Below, in pieces: positions 5,446-6,680 of a DNA stretch of 6,680 bases. The DNA is from an uncultured bacterium (GTDB lineage Bacteria; Patescibacteriota; Saccharimonadia; Saccharimonadales; Saccharimonadaceae). Position 1 is the stretch's first letter. Each line of letters starts with the position of its first letter. The DNA lies in NCBI GenBank assembly GCA_900556165.1, contig USNP01000032.1, forward strand, positions 1-6,680, written 5' to 3'. Made by a program: the position numbers and the translations under genes. The notes beneath the pieces are model-generated. The model was given only the letters and a program-made list of their open reading frames with translations. It had not been told where the DNA came from and made no database searches.

Positions 5446-6680
5446 TTATTTTTTAATTATTTCATTTAAATTCAGTCTTTCACCGGTCTCCATATTTTTA
5501 AATTCGAACACATTTTTGCTAATTTCTCGCTCACCAATCACTAAAACATATTTCACACCTCGTTTGTTAGCAAATTTGAAAGCTTTTTTCATATTAAACT
5601 CTTCAAGCAAAACTTCTACATTTTTGCCAAATTCTCGCAGCTCATTGGCAATTTTGAAAGACTTTTTAAGCTCATTTTCGCTAAATGGAATAATCAAGAA
5701 TTCCGCATTCGACCTTTTCGAAAAACTCAGCAACCCCAAATCTCGCAAACTCCAAAATAATCGCGTCAAACCAATCGAAGCACCCACGCCAGGAAGTTTT
5801 TCTTTCGAATAGTATTCACTAAGATTTTCGTAGCGACCACCACTCGAAACCGAACCAATCTCTTTAAAATCGTTCAAATTTGTTTCAAAAACAGTTCCCG
5901 TGTAATAATCAAGCCCGCGAACAATCAACATATCAAGTTTAAAATATTTCTCTTCAACGCCCATTTTTTTAAGAATTTCGGCAACTTTCGAAAGTTCATC
6001 AATCCCCTTTTTGAACTGATCATTTTTAATATTTTGATCAATTTTTCGAAGCTTATTTAAAACTTCTTCACATGAACCAGAAATTTCAACAAAATCCTTA
6101 ATAGACTGCGCACTTTCGCCTAAATCTAAATTTTCAAGCTGTTGATAAAATTCTCCTGGCGTAATTTTCTCTGCGCGATCGATTAGTGCCATAATTTCTG
6201 CCTGTTTTTCACTTAAATTCAAACCACCTATCAACCCGCTCGTAATGTTTCTATTATTAATTCGAAGCGTAAAATCACCAAAGTTCAACTCTCGAAAAAT
6301 ACTATAGATAACTGCAATAACTTCGGCATCATATTTAATATTTAAATTATCTCGCCCAATAACATCAATATCACACTGATAAAACTCACGGAAACGCCCT
6401 CTCTGAGCTCGCTCACCACGATAAACTTTTCCAATTTGCGAACGCTTAAATGGAAATTGTAATTGGCCAAAATTTTCAGCAACAAATCGAGCAGTTGGAA
6501 CAGTCAAATCGAACCGCAAGCTCAAATCATTATCACCTTTCGAAAAACGATAAATCTGTTTTTCAGTCTCACCACCAGCTTTCGCTAGAAGAGTTTCAGT
6601 ACGCTCAATAATCGGCGTATCAATCGGAGCAAAGCCAAATTTTTCGTAGTTTTTTCGAATCACCTCATAAATTCGGTCAA
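5446..6680 (-). CDS. hisS: histidyl-tRNA synthetase, N-terminus beyond window edge
   Basis: HisRS charges tRNA-His with histidine using ATP. The gene is cut at 6680: five further in-frame codons (DRIYE) precede the GTG at 6663, and VIRKNYEKFGF matches the usual HisRS sequence just before motif 1, so that GTG is an internal valine. About 20-30 residues are missing; 410 complete codons are visible. Counting from the first full codon (6678), class II features are LSLRFDLTVP (52-61), motif 2 with YRGERAQRGRFREFYQCDID (86-105), HisA motif VRGLDYYTGTVFE (253-265), SSGGRYENL (278-286) and motif 3 GVGASIGLTRL (297-307). The C-terminal anticodon-binding domain spans about 326-410. The RFDLTVP and FYQCDID wording is of the type seen in eukaryotic and Bacteroidetes-like HisRS rather than the RPEGT type of E. 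coli. TAA stop at 5446; tRNA-Cys lies 53 nt downstream with its own promoter. All catalytic motifs are intact, so the enzyme should be functional. Confidence 0.97.
   Translation of the reverse strand, partial: DRIYEVIRKNYEKFGFAPIDTPIIERTETLLAKAGGETEKQIYRFSKGDNDLSLRFDLTVPTARFVAENFGQLQFPFKRSQIGKVYRGERAQRGRFREFYQCDIDVIGRDNLNIKYDAEVIAVIYSIFRELNFGDFTLRINNRNITSGLIGGLNLSEKQAEIMALIDRAEKITPGEFYQQLENLDLGESAQSIKDFVEISGSCEEVLNKLRKIDQNIKNDQFKKGIDELSKVAEILKKMGVEEKYFKLDMLIVRGLDYYTGTVFETNLNDFKEIGSVSSGGRYENLSEYYSKEKLPGVGASIGLTRLFWSLRDLGLLSFSKRSNAEFLIIPFSENELKKSFKIANELREFGKNVEVLLEEFNMKKAFKFANKRGVKYVLVIGEREISKNVFEFKNMETGERLNLNEIIKK

Noticed and set aside
5223..5456. Plus-strand frame of 77 codons over tRNA-Cys
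   Set aside because: It runs antisense through tRNA-Cys and the start of the 106-aa gene and has no domain or ribosome site.
6661..6663. GTG at 6663 as the hisS start
   Set aside because: The frame stays open to the window edge with HisRS-like residues (DRIYE) before it; this codon is an internal valine.
263..6680. Recoded UGA (as in Gracilibacteria/SR1)
   Set aside because: All genes reach family length with the standard code and TAA/TAG stops, with no in-frame TGA needing to be read through.
1..6680. Mobile element, CRISPR array or defence system
   Set aside because: No transposase or integrase motifs, no spaced direct repeats, and all recognised genes are housekeeping or membrane proteins. 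Two tRNA genes are present but have no duplicated 3' end indicating an integration site.

Overview
The window is AT-rich (roughly one third G+C by eye) and tightly packed. Every gene I can support lies on the minus strand, so transcription runs from high to low coordinates. The low G+C, minimal spacing, frequent overlaps and a LemA/HtpX pair beside unrecognised small membrane proteins suggest a member of the Patescibacteria (CPR), most likely Saccharibacteria. This placement is inference and was not tested with a tree. The standard bacterial code (table 11) explains every gene; all stops used here are TAA or TAG.

In transcription order: (1) hisS, histidyl-tRNA synthetase, lacks its N-terminus because the window ends at 6680. 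(2) tRNA-Cys(GCA) has its own extended -10 promoter and is followed after 24 nt by a 106-aa two-helix membrane protein of unknown function. (3) A well-formed promoter (TTGACT, 18 nt, TGC-TAAAAT) drives tRNA-Leu(UAA), which is followed after 26 nt by lemA. (4) From lemA the unit continues without a visible break: htpX (21-nt gap), a 360-aa polytopic membrane protein of unknown function (GTG start sharing one base with the htpX stop), ligA (17-nt overlap) and a P-loop NTPase/kinase-like gene (11-nt overlap) that runs off the window at base 1.

Most of the content is housekeeping: tRNA charging (HisRS, two tRNAs), membrane-protein quality control (HtpX with its usual neighbour LemA), and DNA replication and repair (LigA). 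I see no mobile element, CRISPR array, phage gene or defence cassette. No intergenic stretch exceeds 300 bases; the longest, 5393-5445 and 4922-4973, hold the two tRNA promoters and their inverted repeats.

Points worth a second look: LigA lacks all four zinc-finger cysteines and has only one cysteine in 674 residues. The palindrome TTCGAA occurs 23 times by hand count, in all three codon phases. A perfect 26-bp palindrome lies inside the P-loop gene. Two consecutive transcription units each start with a tRNA followed 24-26 nt later by a membrane-protein start codon. I did not find strong evidence for a new multi-gene system.
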